From JBDTRY01 sp039931435 (lineage in GTDB: Bacteria > Acidobacteriota > Thermoanaerobaculia > Gp7-AA8): a DNA stretch of 16,290 bases. Of the stretch, positions 6,989 through 14,694 are shown piece by piece; position 1 is the stretch's first letter, and each line of letters begins with the position of its first letter. A program made the position numbers and the translations under genes. The notes under the pieces are model-generated. The model searched no databases. It saw only the letters and a program-made list of their open reading frames with translations, and had not been told where the DNA came from. Location of the stretch: the NCBI GenBank assembly GCA_039931435.1, contig JBDTRY010000063.1:1-16290 (forward strand). Direction: 5' to 3'.

Positions 6989-7792
6989 TCAGAAGGGATG
7001 GTAGAAGGTCAGCGCTCCCCCGACGAATCGCGCATCGATAGTCTCGTTGTTCAGGACCGAAGCGTAGGCATAGGACAGAGGCGAAGAGGCGTCGGCCACG
7101 ATCGAAAAGGTGCCCCCCTCGGCAATCAGCGGGAAGAGCATTTGAATGGGAAGCTGCCTCACGGAATGGGCAGGGATCGTGACCATGGTCGTGGCCACGT
7201 CTCGACCGGCGATTCTCTGCAGGGCCATGGAGAAGGTGATGGTGTTGTCACTGTAGTTCACCAGTCCGACGTTCGTGCGATAGGTATCGCTCAGAATCAG
7301 ATTCGACAGCAGTCTCAAGGAGCCGAAGGGAGGTTGCGCCAGCGCTGGTATCTGCTGCGTTCCGACCACGGAGCCTTCGTGAACGCCGTAGATCGTGGCA
7401 ATCGCAGTCACCGGATATCGCCCCGAGGTGCGGATCAGCAGTTGATCGATGGCGCCAGTGATGCCGAACGTGTCGTGAACGAGATCGTTGAGAGCTGCCG
7501 ATCCACCCGCTGGAAGCGTCGTGAAGTAAAACGGTCCCGGCACTCCGGGCATCGTCACGGCCACGTCAACCTCGCTGCCGGTATCGTTGCGAAGAAATAG
7601 CTGCGTTCTCCACTCCACCTCTCCCAGGCCGATGACGTTCGCTACCACCGGGACGACGGTCTCGGCCACGACCTCCTCGGTTGGTTCCGGCGCAGTCTGT
7701 TCGGAGCGGGCGACGGAGGCCGGTGCGCTCAGTATGCCGGCGCAGATCAGGACTGACACGGCGCTGCGCACGCAGGCACTGGAAAAGGGCAT
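6989..7792 (-). CDS. Predicted exported protein with two tandem beta-rich modules
   Basis: The product is 267 aa. The start at 7792 gives a convincing signal peptide (MPFSSACVRSAVSVLICAGI, then LSAPASVARS) and has AAGGGG about 7 nt upstream; the in-frame extension to 7897 would bury the signal. The mature part is a Thr/Val/Gly-rich, probable beta-sandwich protein. Residues 62-136 and 172-249 look like diverged copies of one module: each begins RTxxxLxN, has a central P-A(G/H)-S turn, and ends in a run like TAIATIYG or AYASVLN. This resembles modules I associate with secreted acidobacterial proteins. No catalytic motif is seen; an envelope, adhesion or surface role is only inferred. It is divergent from murJ. 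Confidence 0.75.
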   Translation of the reverse strand: MPFSSACVRSAVSVLICAGILSAPASVARSEQTAPEPTEEVVAETVVPVVANVIGLGEVEWRTQLFLRNDTGSEVDVAVTMPGVPGPFYFTTLPAGGSAALNDLVHDTFGITGAIDQLLIRTSGRYPVTAIATIYGVHEGSVVGTQQIPALAQPPFGSLRLLSNLILSDTYRTNVGLVNYSDNTITFSMALQRIAGRDVATTMVTIPAHSVRQLPIQMLFPLIAEGGTFSIVADASSPLSYAYASVLNNETIDARFVGGALTFYHPF

Positions 7793-7865
7793 GACTGGCC
7801 CCTTCGACGCGAAGCGTGCGCTGCAGGTTTCACGGCGGTGAAGTTTCGCGTCATGCACGGAATCG

Positions 7866-7871
7866 ATTGTA
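7866..7871 (-). promoter_or_regulatory. Candidate -10 box for the exported-protein gene
   Basis: Minus-strand TACAAT, the same hexamer as the rpsU -10, lies about 74 nt upstream of the chosen ATG at 7792 in the divergent spacer with murJ. No good -35 box is found 16-18 nt upstream, so support is weak. Confidence 0.25.
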
Positions 7872-7945
7872 TTGCGGTCGACGGCTGCCGCGCCCACCGC
7901 GTATTCTTCTCCCGTGGGCCTGATTTCCGCAGAGGGCCGAGGGCC

Positions 7946-9628
7946 ATGACATCGGAGACGACACCCGTGGCCGCGCCGCCGGCGACGAAGGTAAAAAAGA
8001 GGGCGACCGGGTTTGCCGCTCTTGTGGCCGCAGGCATTCTACTCTCCCGAGTGGCCGGGCTCGTTCGAGAGAAAGTCTTCGCGCATTACTTTGGAAACTC
8101 CGTGGCGGCCGGTGCCTTCAAAGCAGCGTTGAAGATTCCGAACCTGCTGCAGAATCTTTTCGGCGAAGGGGTGCTCTCGGCGTCGTTCATCCCGGTCTAC
8201 TCTCGGCTTCTGGCGCGAGGGGAGGAGGAGCTGGCCGGTCGCGTAGCCGGGGCCATCGCTTCGTTACTGGCCGTACTCGTCAGCGTGCTCGTGCTCATCG
8301 GGGTTCTGGCCACGCCCGTCCTGATCGACTTCATCGCCCCGGGTTTTTCGGGTCCGGGACGGGAACTGACCATCAATCTCGTTCGCATACTCTTTCCAGC
8401 GACGGGCATCCTGGTGATGTCTGCTTGGTGTCTCGGCGTGCTCAACAGCCACCATCGTTTTTTTCTCTCCTACGTGGCTCCGGTGATCTGGAACGCCACG
8501 ATGATCGGGACAATGGTTTTCTTTGGGGTGCGGGCCGGACAGTTTCCTCTGGCAATCGCTCTGGCCTGGGGCACGGTGGCCGGTGCCGTTCTGCAACTCG
8601 GCGTGCAGCTTCCGTTCGTTTTTCGCTATGCACGATCCGTGAAGTTTCGTTTTGATACCGCGCTCGAACCCGTCCGTCTGGTGGTCCGGAACAGCGTCCC
8701 GGTCTTCATCGGTAGGGGAGCGGTTCAACTCAGCGCGTACATCGACACCTTGATCGCCAGCCTTCTGGGGTTCGCCGCGGTTTCGGCAATCTCATTCGCC
8801 CAGACCATTTACCTCCTTCCCATTTCCCTGTTCGGGATGTCCATCGCAGCCGCCGAACTGCCGCAGATGTCGGGCACAGTCGGAAGCGAATCCGAGGTGA
8901 ACGAGGCCCTGCGCAAGCGGCTGAGCCGCGCCCTTCGTCAGATCACTTTCTTCGTCATTCCCTCCGCGATTGCCTTTCTGTTCATCGGCGATCAACTTGT
9001 TGCCGGTCTTTACCAGGGGGGAGAGTTCAGGAGCGCGGACACCCGCCTGGTCTGGTACATCCTCATCGGTTCGACTGTCGGTCTACTGGCGGCAAGTCAG
9101 GCTCGCTCATTCAACTCGGCTTTTTATGCCCTTCACGACACGAAAACGCCGCTTCGTTTTGCCCTCGTGCGCATCACGCTCACCGGCGTGCTCGGCTATC
9201 TCCTGGCCTTTCCACTCCGACCCCTGATCATTCTCTTCTTCACCGGCGTCATTCACTTTCCCCTGCCAGGCCGTGCCGATGCAGCGGTCCTGATGGGTGC
9301 CGTGGGGCTCACGGCATCGGCCGGAATGGCGGGCTGGGTGGAGTTCTTTCTTCTCCGCAAGGCGATGGAGCGACGAATCGGTCCAGCACGCGTGGACCGG
9401 AGCTATCAGCTGCGGCTGTGGATCGCGGCGATCCTCGCCGGATTGGGCGCCAGAGGTTTCGGACTTGTCGTGGTTCCGCTGATCGTTGCTCAGTCGTGGT
9501 TGCTGGGGCGGATATTCGCGGCCATGCTAATCGCCGGCATTTTCGGTGTGATCTACTTCGCGACGGCCTTCCTGGCGGGCGTTCCCGAGGCGAAGTCCAC
9601 GCTTGGACGGCTGGTTCGCAGGCGGTAA
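7946..9628 (+). CDS. murJ: Lipid II flippase MurJ (MviN/MOP superfamily)
   Basis: Polytopic inner-membrane protein of the MOP exporter superfamily that flips the peptidoglycan precursor lipid II. The 560-aa product contains about 14 hydrophobic segments. The family N terminus is clear (LLSRVAGLVREKVFAHYFG at 32-50, then IPNLLQNLFGEGVLSASFIPVYS). The ATG at 7946 was chosen over an in-frame ATG at 7838 because it has GAGGG upstream and the extension has no family character. Aligning by eye with E. coli MurJ, Arg18/Arg24 are kept (R35, R41), but Asp39 is replaced by Gly56 and Asp269-Arg270 by Gln286-Thr287. This suggests a divergent subclade. It is a single gene, divergent from the exported-protein gene. 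Confidence 0.9.
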   Translation: MTSETTPVAAPPATKVKKRATGFAALVAAGILLSRVAGLVREKVFAHYFGNSVAAGAFKAALKIPNLLQNLFGEGVLSASFIPVYSRLLARGEEELAGRVAGAIASLLAVLVSVLVLIGVLATPVLIDFIAPGFSGPGRELTINLVRILFPATGILVMSAWCLGVLNSHHRFFLSYVAPVIWNATMIGTMVFFGVRAGQFPLAIALAWGTVAGAVLQLGVQLPFVFRYARSVKFRFDTALEPVRLVVRNSVPVFIGRGAVQLSAYIDTLIASLLGFAAVSAISFAQTIYLLPISLFGMSIAAAELPQMSGTVGSESEVNEALRKRLSRALRQITFFVIPSAIAFLFIGDQLVAGLYQGGEFRSADTRLVWYILIGSTVGLLAASQARSFNSAFYALHDTKTPLRFALVRITLTGVLGYLLAFPLRPLIILFFTGVIHFPLPGRADAAVLMGAVGLTASAGMAGWVEFFLLRKAMERRIGPARVDRSYQLRLWIAAILAGLGARGFGLVVVPLIVAQSWLLGRIFAAMLIAGIFGVIYFATAFLAGVPEAKSTLGRLVRRR

Positions 9629-9653
9629 TGCGTAATACTGCAATTGGTGCAGA

Positions 9654-9686
9654 ACGATTGGGGGGACAAGAAAACGTCCCAATCGT
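9654..9686. repeat. Inverted repeat downstream of murJ
   Basis: ACGATTGGG followed by extra Gs and AC (9654-9667) pairs with GTCCCAATCGT (9676-9686) across an 8-nt A-rich loop, with a three-G bulge. It begins 25 nt after the murJ stop. No T-run follows, so it is not a canonical terminator; it may protect the murJ mRNA 3' end or belong to the adjacent repeat cluster. Confidence 0.5.
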
Positions 9687-9699
9687 GAAGAGCAACATT

Positions 9700-9730
9700 G
9701 TAGGGCAGCATGGCATCGGCCGGTATTCTT
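9700..9730. repeat. REP-like palindromic element, copy 3 (inverted, degenerate)
   Basis: It reads GTAGGGCAGCATGGC, then ATCGGCCGGTA. This aligns with the reverse complement of copy 2 (GTAGGGCCGCACGGC...GGCCGGTA) with a few substitutions and one gap. It faces copy 2 across 46 nt, forming an inverted pair. Confidence 0.5.
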
Positions 9731-9776
9731 CGTGAATGGTGCATTCAGTCAACGATTCGCCCGGATGGAATGGCAA

Positions 9777-9814
9777 GGGGTACCGGCCGCACGCCGTGCG
9801 GCCCTACGATCGTC
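9777..9814. repeat. REP-like palindromic element, copy 2
   Basis: A perfect 8-bp hairpin (GGCCGCAC 9785-9792 with GTGCGGCC 9796-9803, loop GCC) is flanked by GGTACC on the left and CTACGATCGTC on the right. The first 17 bases from 9779 match copy 1 at 3116 exactly. Together with copies 1 and 3 it defines a dispersed intergenic repeat. Apart from these elements, the 280-nt murJ-dppD gap (9629-9908) contains nothing else I can name. Confidence 0.65.
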
Positions 9815-9908
9815 TGCATGATTGTGGCGACGGCGAAGGCATTGTTGACGCTGTCTCCCGCTGTGGCACCGATCTTCCTTGTAGAAGAAAGACCCGAGGC
9901 ATGAGTCA

Positions 9909-10985
9909 ATGACAGCAATGGGATCGCCGGATCGTTCTTCGGAAGTCGTCGATCCGCCAGTGCGGACAAAACCCTCCGCGGACGCGCTGCTCTCCGTCAG
10001 AGGTCTGCGCACGGCCTTCTTTACGGACGAGGGTCCCGTCACCGCGGTGGATAACATTTCCTTTGAAGTAAAGAAGGGAGAGGCTCTAGCCATCGTCGGT
10101 GAATCCGGATGCGGGAAGAGCGTCACGGCCATGTCTCTGATGCGGCTCGTCGCTTCTCCGGGTCGCATCGTGAGCGGCGAGATCCGGTTCAAAGGCACCG
10201 ACCTCCTCACCCTTTCCGAAAGGGAGATGAGAAAGCTCCGCGGGAACGACATGGCCATGGTCTTTCAGGAGCCGATGACCTCACTCAACCCTGTTTACCG
10301 CGTTGGCGATCAGATCGTGGAGGCCATCCGTATTCACAAGGACGTGAGCCGCGAACAGGCCCGCAGGCAGGCGGGGGAGATGCTCGAGCTGGTAGCGATC
10401 CCCGATCCGATCAGACGGCTCGACGACTATCCTCACCAGCTGTCGGGCGGAATGAGACAGCGGGTCATGATTGCCATGGCCTTGTCCTGCGATCCCGAGC
10501 TTCTCATCGCCGACGAACCAACCACGGCACTCGATGTCACCATTCAGGCTCAGATCATGGAACTGCTTGCCGGCTTGCAGAAGAAGCTCGGTCTCGGGCT
10601 TCTGCTGATCACCCATGATCTGGGCGTCGTCGCCGAATTCTGTGAACGGGTCATCGTCATGTACACCGGGCGCATCGTGGAAGAGTCGCCGGTGGCCGGC
10701 CTTTTCAAAGGACCGAACCATCCCTACACGGGCGGTTTGTTGAAGTCACTGCCCAATCCCGCCCGGGACGCCGCCGACGGACAGCGCTCCCGTCTGGCGA
10801 CGATCAAGGGAATGGTGCCGAGCATCCGTTCCCTGCCCCAGGGATGCAAGTTTTCGCCGCGATGCCCCGACGTCATGCAGATCTGCCACGGCCAGGAGCC
10901 GGCGCGCATGATGATAGGTCCGGATCACGACGCCCGCTGCTATCTCTACGGAGAAACGGCCGATCCGGAAAGGCTCGGTCCGTGA
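9909..10985 (+). CDS. dppD: Oligopeptide/dipeptide ABC transporter ATP-binding protein, DppD/OppD type
   Basis: Cytoplasmic ATPase subunit of a peptide-type (Opp/Dpp/Nik) ABC importer. The product is 358 aa. It has Walker A GESGCGKS (64-71), Q-loop VFQEPMTSLNP (118-128), signature LSGGMRQ (178-184), Walker B LLIADEP (198-204) and H-loop His236. The C-terminal oligopeptide-specific domain begins at NHPYTGGLL (270-278) and carries Cys313, Cys319, Cys326 and Cys344, the spacing of the iron-sulfur-type cluster reported for mycobacterial OppD. The ATG at 9909 leaves a short 27-residue leader before the ABC fold. The gene overlaps dppF by 4 nt. No permease (dppB/C) or binding-protein gene is adjacent, so the substrate is unknown; peptides or nickel are the family options. 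Confidence 0.93.
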   Translation: MTAMGSPDRSSEVVDPPVRTKPSADALLSVRGLRTAFFTDEGPVTAVDNISFEVKKGEALAIVGESGCGKSVTAMSLMRLVASPGRIVSGEIRFKGTDLLTLSEREMRKLRGNDMAMVFQEPMTSLNPVYRVGDQIVEAIRIHKDVSREQARRQAGEMLELVAIPDPIRRLDDYPHQLSGGMRQRVMIAMALSCDPELLIADEPTTALDVTIQAQIMELLAGLQKKLGLGLLLITHDLGVVAEFCERVIVMYTGRIVEESPVAGLFKGPNHPYTGGLLKSLPNPARDAADGQRSRLATIKGMVPSIRSLPQGCKFSPRCPDVMQICHGQEPARMMIGPDHDARCYLYGETADPERLGP

Positions 10986-12040
10986 GCGGGATTTCGGAAG
11001 CGTTGGATGTTTCCACGGGGCAGCCAGTTCCCCGGGTTCCGGCCGGGCGTGGTGAAACCCAGCTGCTCATACGGGACTTGAAGAAGTACTTTCCGGTGAA
11101 GCGGGGACTTCTTTCACGTACAGTCGGGCAGGTAAGAGCGGTCGACGGCGTTTCCTTCGGGATCTCGGTGGGCGAGACACTGGGACTGGTGGGCGAGTCC
11201 GGATCGGGAAAGACCACGATCGGGCGCTGCATCCTGCGCCTCATCGAACCCACATCCGGGGAAGTCAACTTCGAGGGAACGAACATTCTCCAACTCGATT
11301 CGAGTGCGATGCGCCGCATGCGGCAGCATATGCAGATCGTCTTTCAGGACCCGTACGCTTCGTTGAATCCTCGTATGACGATAGGCACGATCATCGCCGA
11401 GCCGTTGATCATCCACGGAGGGATGACGCGGGCTCAGCGCCAGGAAAGAGTGGCCGAACTCCTGGCAAAGGTGGGGCTCGATCCCACGTATCTGCGCCGC
11501 TATCCGCATGAGTTCTCCGGAGGCCAGCGGCAACGGGTTGGTGTGGCCCGGGCACTGGCTACGAATCCGAAATTTCTCGTGCTTGATGAGCCTGTGTCGG
11601 CGCTGGACGTGTCGGTTCAGGCGCAGGTGGTGAACCTGCTCCAGGATCTCCAGGAAGAGTTAGGGTTGACCTATCTGTTCATCGCTCACGATCTGTCCGT
11701 GGTCGAGCACATCTCTGCTCGCGTCGCAGTGATGTACCTCGGGAAAATCATGGAACTTGCCGGGCGGCGCGATCTCTACGAACATGCCCTTCATCCCTAC
11801 ACCAAAGCCCTGCTTTCGGCTGTGCCGATTCCCGACCCGGCCGTCCGTAGGAAACGCATTTTCCTGGACGGCGACATTCCCACGCCTCTCGACCCTCCTG
11901 CCGGGTGCGTATTCCACACGCGCTGCCCGATCGCTCAGTTCCCGATTTGCCGTGAAGAAGTTCCGGCGCTGATCGAGCATCGTCCCGGCCAATTCGCGGC
12001 CTGTCATTTTGCCGGCTCTTCGGTTCCCGGCGAGCGTTGA
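10982..12040 (+). CDS. dppF: Oligopeptide/dipeptide ABC transporter ATP-binding protein, DppF/OppF type
   Basis: Second ATPase of the importer, expected to pair with DppD as a heterodimer. I start it at GTG 10982, which overlaps the dppD stop (GTGA) and has AAAGG about 9 nt upstream; an in-frame ATG at 10844 would run 138 nt into dppD. The product is 352 aa. It has Walker A GESGSGKT (71-78), Q-loop VFQDPYASLNP (120-130), signature FSGGQRQ (178-184), Walker B FLVLDEP (198-204), H-loop His236, and the HPYTKALL domain (271-278) with Cys309, Cys315, Cys323 and Cys341. The typical OppF segment KKYFPVKRGLLSR is present at 34-46. It is translationally coupled to dppD. Confidence 0.94.
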   Translation: MSGISEALDVSTGQPVPRVPAGRGETQLLIRDLKKYFPVKRGLLSRTVGQVRAVDGVSFGISVGETLGLVGESGSGKTTIGRCILRLIEPTSGEVNFEGTNILQLDSSAMRRMRQHMQIVFQDPYASLNPRMTIGTIIAEPLIIHGGMTRAQRQERVAELLAKVGLDPTYLRRYPHEFSGGQRQRVGVARALATNPKFLVLDEPVSALDVSVQAQVVNLLQDLQEELGLTYLFIAHDLSVVEHISARVAVMYLGKIMELAGRRDLYEHALHPYTKALLSAVPIPDPAVRRKRIFLDGDIPTPLDPPAGCVFHTRCPIAQFPICREEVPALIEHRPGQFAACHFAGSSVPGER

Positions 12041-12090
12041 GTCGAGCCGGAGCGCGGGAGCATTCCGTTCGGCACCAACTTTGGGCAAGC

Positions 12091-12099
12091 TGATACAAT
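12091..12099 (+). promoter_or_regulatory. Extended -10 promoter candidate for the tolC-like operon
   Basis: TGATACAAT matches the extended -10 pattern TGn-TAnAAT, using the TACAAT hexamer also seen at rpsU. No convincing -35 lies at the normal distance, as is common for extended -10 promoters. It is 106 nt upstream of the ATG at 12205, in the 164-nt gap after dppF. Confidence 0.45.
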
Positions 12100-12204
12100 C
12101 CGTCCCCGTTGCGTGAGCCGCGCTTTTCAGCCCGCATCAAACCGATTTGACCGAAACTCTCGCCCCTGCTCTGCGTAGAAGAGCGTGTCACAGGAGGAAC
12201 GTGC

Positions 12205-13941
12205 ATGAGATTCATGCTTCGACTGATTTTCATCTCATTGTTTCTGCCGGCGTTCGCCGTGGCCCAGGCGCCGAAGCTGGGAACGCCGTCGGATTCTAAG
12301 TCGCCGAAGCCCACTGCCACTCCCGGTGCGGTTCAGCCGGAGTCCAGTTATGTCCCTGAGGCGCAGAACGACGAGAAGAACCCGCGGGCATTGCGACTCT
12401 CGCTCGACGATGCCGTCGTCATCGCCGTCCGTCAGAACCTTGGCGTGGACATCTCCCGTTATGACTACCGCATAACCGGATTCAATGCCCAGGCTGCCTA
12501 CGGCCCGTTCGATTACTTCGCTACAGCCGACGCCTCGCGCTCCTCGAGCACCAGCCCGGTCGTTTCTTCTCTGCAGCCTTCGGAGGCCGAAACTACCAAA
12601 CTGGACTTCGGACTGAGCCAGTTGCTGGCCACCGGAGGGCAGTACAGCGTGGGCTGGACGAACAGGCGATCTTCGAGCAATGCACGTTTCATCGACGTCA
12701 ATCCGGCCTATGACGCGGGGCTCACATTCAGTTTCAATCAGCCACTGCTCAAGAACTTCGGAGTCGACGTCACGAAACGGCAGATTTACATCGCCAGAAA
12801 CAATCTCGGAATCAGCGGCGAAGCCTTCCGCAACGCCTTGATGCTCACCACGAATTCGATCGAGCAGGCCTATCTCGACCTGATCTTCGCCCGCCAGAAC
12901 CTGGGGGTGAAACAGGAGTCGCTCGGTCTGGCGCGCGAACAGTCGCGCATCACGCAGATCCGCATCGACGTCGGGGCCTCGGCCCCGCTGGACATCCTTC
13001 AGCCCAACGTGGCCATCGCCACGAGGGAAGAGGAAATGATCACCGCCGAGGCTCAGATTCGCAACGCCGAAGACCGGCTTCGCCAGCTGATGAATCTCCC
13101 GCCCGAACAGTGGGATCAACCGATCGTTCCCACCACGGATATCGCTTACACGGCCATGCCGGTTGACGTCATCCAAGCTGTGGCCCGGGCCATGGACCTT
13201 CGGCCGGAGATCAAGCAGGCGCAACTCAGTACGGAGATCGACAGGATCGACGCCCTGTACTTTCGCAACCAGCTCCTGCCGAAACTGGACTTCAACGTCG
13301 ATTACGGATCCGCTGGACAGGGCGGTACGGTGTTCGCGGCGAACCCCATCACCGGCCAGCCGGAGGTCGTGGACCGAACGGGGATCGGAACCGCTCTCGA
13401 GGACATTCTCAACTTTCGTAACCGTTCATGGACAGTGGGCTTCAACTTCGCCTTCCCGATCAGGAACATCGGCGCGAAGGCCAATGCCCGGGCCGCGGAG
13501 TTGACTCTGGAACGATCCAACTACGATCAACTTCAAGTCAAACAGAATGTGGCCGTGCAGGTTCGCCAGGCTGCAAGAGACATCGAGACGCTGGCCAGGC
13601 AGATTGTGGCCACCCGGGTGGCAGTCTCCGCGGCCGACCAGAATGTCGGAGCAGAGCGGAAACGGTTCGAGAACGGTTTGACTACGAACTTCAATGTGCT
13701 ACTCATCCAGCAGCAGCTTTCTGACGCCCGAAGCAACGCCCTGTTCGCGCTCGTTGCCTACAATAAAGCGATCTCCGCGTACCACCAGGCGGTGGGCGAC
13801 ATTCTGGAGGTCAACAACATTGCCGTTCAGGAGCCTCAGCACTTCGACCTTCCCGACTCGCGATGGGGCCGGTACGATTTTCTGAACTACAGCCACTACA
13901 CGGATCACAAGGATCTCAAGCCGAATGTCGGAAACCAGTGA
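12205..13941 (+). CDS. TolC-family outer-membrane efflux protein
   Basis: Outer-membrane channel component of tripartite exporters or type I secretion. The 578-aa product has a signal peptide (MRFMLRLIFISLFLPAFAVA, cleavage expected after residue 20). A Pro/Ser-rich linker (about 22-60) precedes two OEP-type repeats of long amphipathic helices. The first begins LRLSLDDAVVIAVRQNLGVD (64-83); the second includes the region from about 335 (RPEIKQAQLSTEIDRIDA) to the AYNKAISAYHQAVGDIL segment near 525-541. The beta-strand segments contain aromatic, alternating residues (FNFAFPIRNIG). AGGAGG lies 7 nt before the ATG. The 3' end overlaps the Yip1 gene by 17 nt, so the two are probably co-translated. 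It is longer than E. coli TolC, mainly through the N-terminal linker. Confidence 0.92.
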   Translation: MRFMLRLIFISLFLPAFAVAQAPKLGTPSDSKSPKPTATPGAVQPESSYVPEAQNDEKNPRALRLSLDDAVVIAVRQNLGVDISRYDYRITGFNAQAAYGPFDYFATADASRSSSTSPVVSSLQPSEAETTKLDFGLSQLLATGGQYSVGWTNRRSSSNARFIDVNPAYDAGLTFSFNQPLLKNFGVDVTKRQIYIARNNLGISGEAFRNALMLTTNSIEQAYLDLIFARQNLGVKQESLGLAREQSRITQIRIDVGASAPLDILQPNVAIATREEEMITAEAQIRNAEDRLRQLMNLPPEQWDQPIVPTTDIAYTAMPVDVIQAVARAMDLRPEIKQAQLSTEIDRIDALYFRNQLLPKLDFNVDYGSAGQGGTVFAANPITGQPEVVDRTGIGTALEDILNFRNRSWTVGFNFAFPIRNIGAKANARAAELTLERSNYDQLQVKQNVAVQVRQAARDIETLARQIVATRVAVSAADQNVGAERKRFENGLTTNFNVLLIQQQLSDARSNALFALVAYNKAISAYHQAVGDILEVNNIAVQEPQHFDLPDSRWGRYDFLNYSHYTDHKDLKPNVGNQ

Positions 13942-14659
13942 ACTGACTCCTGCGCCGATCGAGCCGAAGTCCAATGCTCTGTCCCGCATCGGAGGAGTGA
14001 TCGTCGCTCCGGACTCGACGTTTCGGGAGATCGCGTCCAGACCTGATTTTCTTGTTCCGCTGATTCTCATCCTCGTCGTCTCGCTCATCACAGGAATTCT
14101 GGTCAGCAACCGCCTGGACCTGGAGAGCACGCTCCGCGCCCAGTTCGAAAAGCAGCACATGTCCGAGCAACAGCAGGACCAGGCCGTGAAGATGGCCATG
14201 AAGTTCAAGAGCGTTGGACCGTATTTCGCCCCCGTGGGCTCGGCGTTATTCCTGTTGGTCATTGCCGGACTCTTCATGCTCCTCTTCAAGCTCTTCGGCC
14301 ATCAAGGTCGATACGCGCAATATTTCTCGGTGACGAATTACGGCTGGCTGCCGCAGGTCTTCAAGTCGGTCTTCCTTGCAGCGATCGTGGCCGGCAGAGA
14401 TACCGTCACTCCTGACGAGATCCAGGCCCTGCTGCCGACGAATCTTGGATTCCTGTCTGATCCAACCACCTCGCCGGCGGTATTCAGAGCGCTGGCCTCT
14501 CTGGATCTTTTCAATATTTGGACGATTGTTCTTCTGGCGCTGGGATTTGCGCACGCCGCCAAAACGTCCCGGGGGAAATCGGCGATGCTGGTGGTGGCCG
14601 GTTACGTGGTGGCAATCCTTATCAGCATCGGCTTTGCGGCGTTGAAGCCGGGAGCATAG
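13925..14659 (+). CDS. Yip1-family integral membrane protein
   Basis: The 244-aa product has a soluble N terminus, then about four to five hydrophobic segments (about 42-61, 101-123, 144-157, 196-212 and 218-238). The N-terminal segment with GGVIVAPDSTFREIASRPDFLVPLI (from 23) is characteristic of bacterial Yip1-domain proteins, in which a P-x-x-TFxxIxxxP motif precedes the first membrane span. The function of bacterial members is not established. The gene starts inside the last codons of the TolC-like gene (17-nt overlap) and is followed 35 nt later by an ABC ATPase gene, which suggests an accessory role in the same envelope export process. Family assignment is good; the role is inferred. 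Confidence 0.82.
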   Translation: MSETSELTPAPIEPKSNALSRIGGVIVAPDSTFREIASRPDFLVPLILILVVSLITGILVSNRLDLESTLRAQFEKQHMSEQQQDQAVKMAMKFKSVGPYFAPVGSALFLLVIAGLFMLLFKLFGHQGRYAQYFSVTNYGWLPQVFKSVFLAAIVAGRDTVTPDEIQALLPTNLGFLSDPTTSPAVFRALASLDLFNIWTIVLLALGFAHAAKTSRGKSAMLVVAGYVVAILISIGFAALKPGA

Positions 14660-14694
14660 AGAGACGGCTGCACGGTGCCGATGATCAAGAGTAA

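Noticed and set aside
7838..7945. N-terminal extension of murJ
   Set aside because: The extra 36 residues show no MurJ similarity, and the ATG at 7946 has a ribosome site.
9901..9912. Three-codon reading frame (Met-Ser-Gln-stop) whose TGA overlaps the dppD start
   Set aside because: It is too short to distinguish from chance; the ATGs are simply close together.
12235..13224. A 329-codon open frame on the minus strand opposite the TolC-like gene
   Set aside because: It is a mirror of a GC-rich coding region, has Arg/Gly/Asp-rich low-complexity content with no domain, and lies fully inside a gene with clear TolC-family features.
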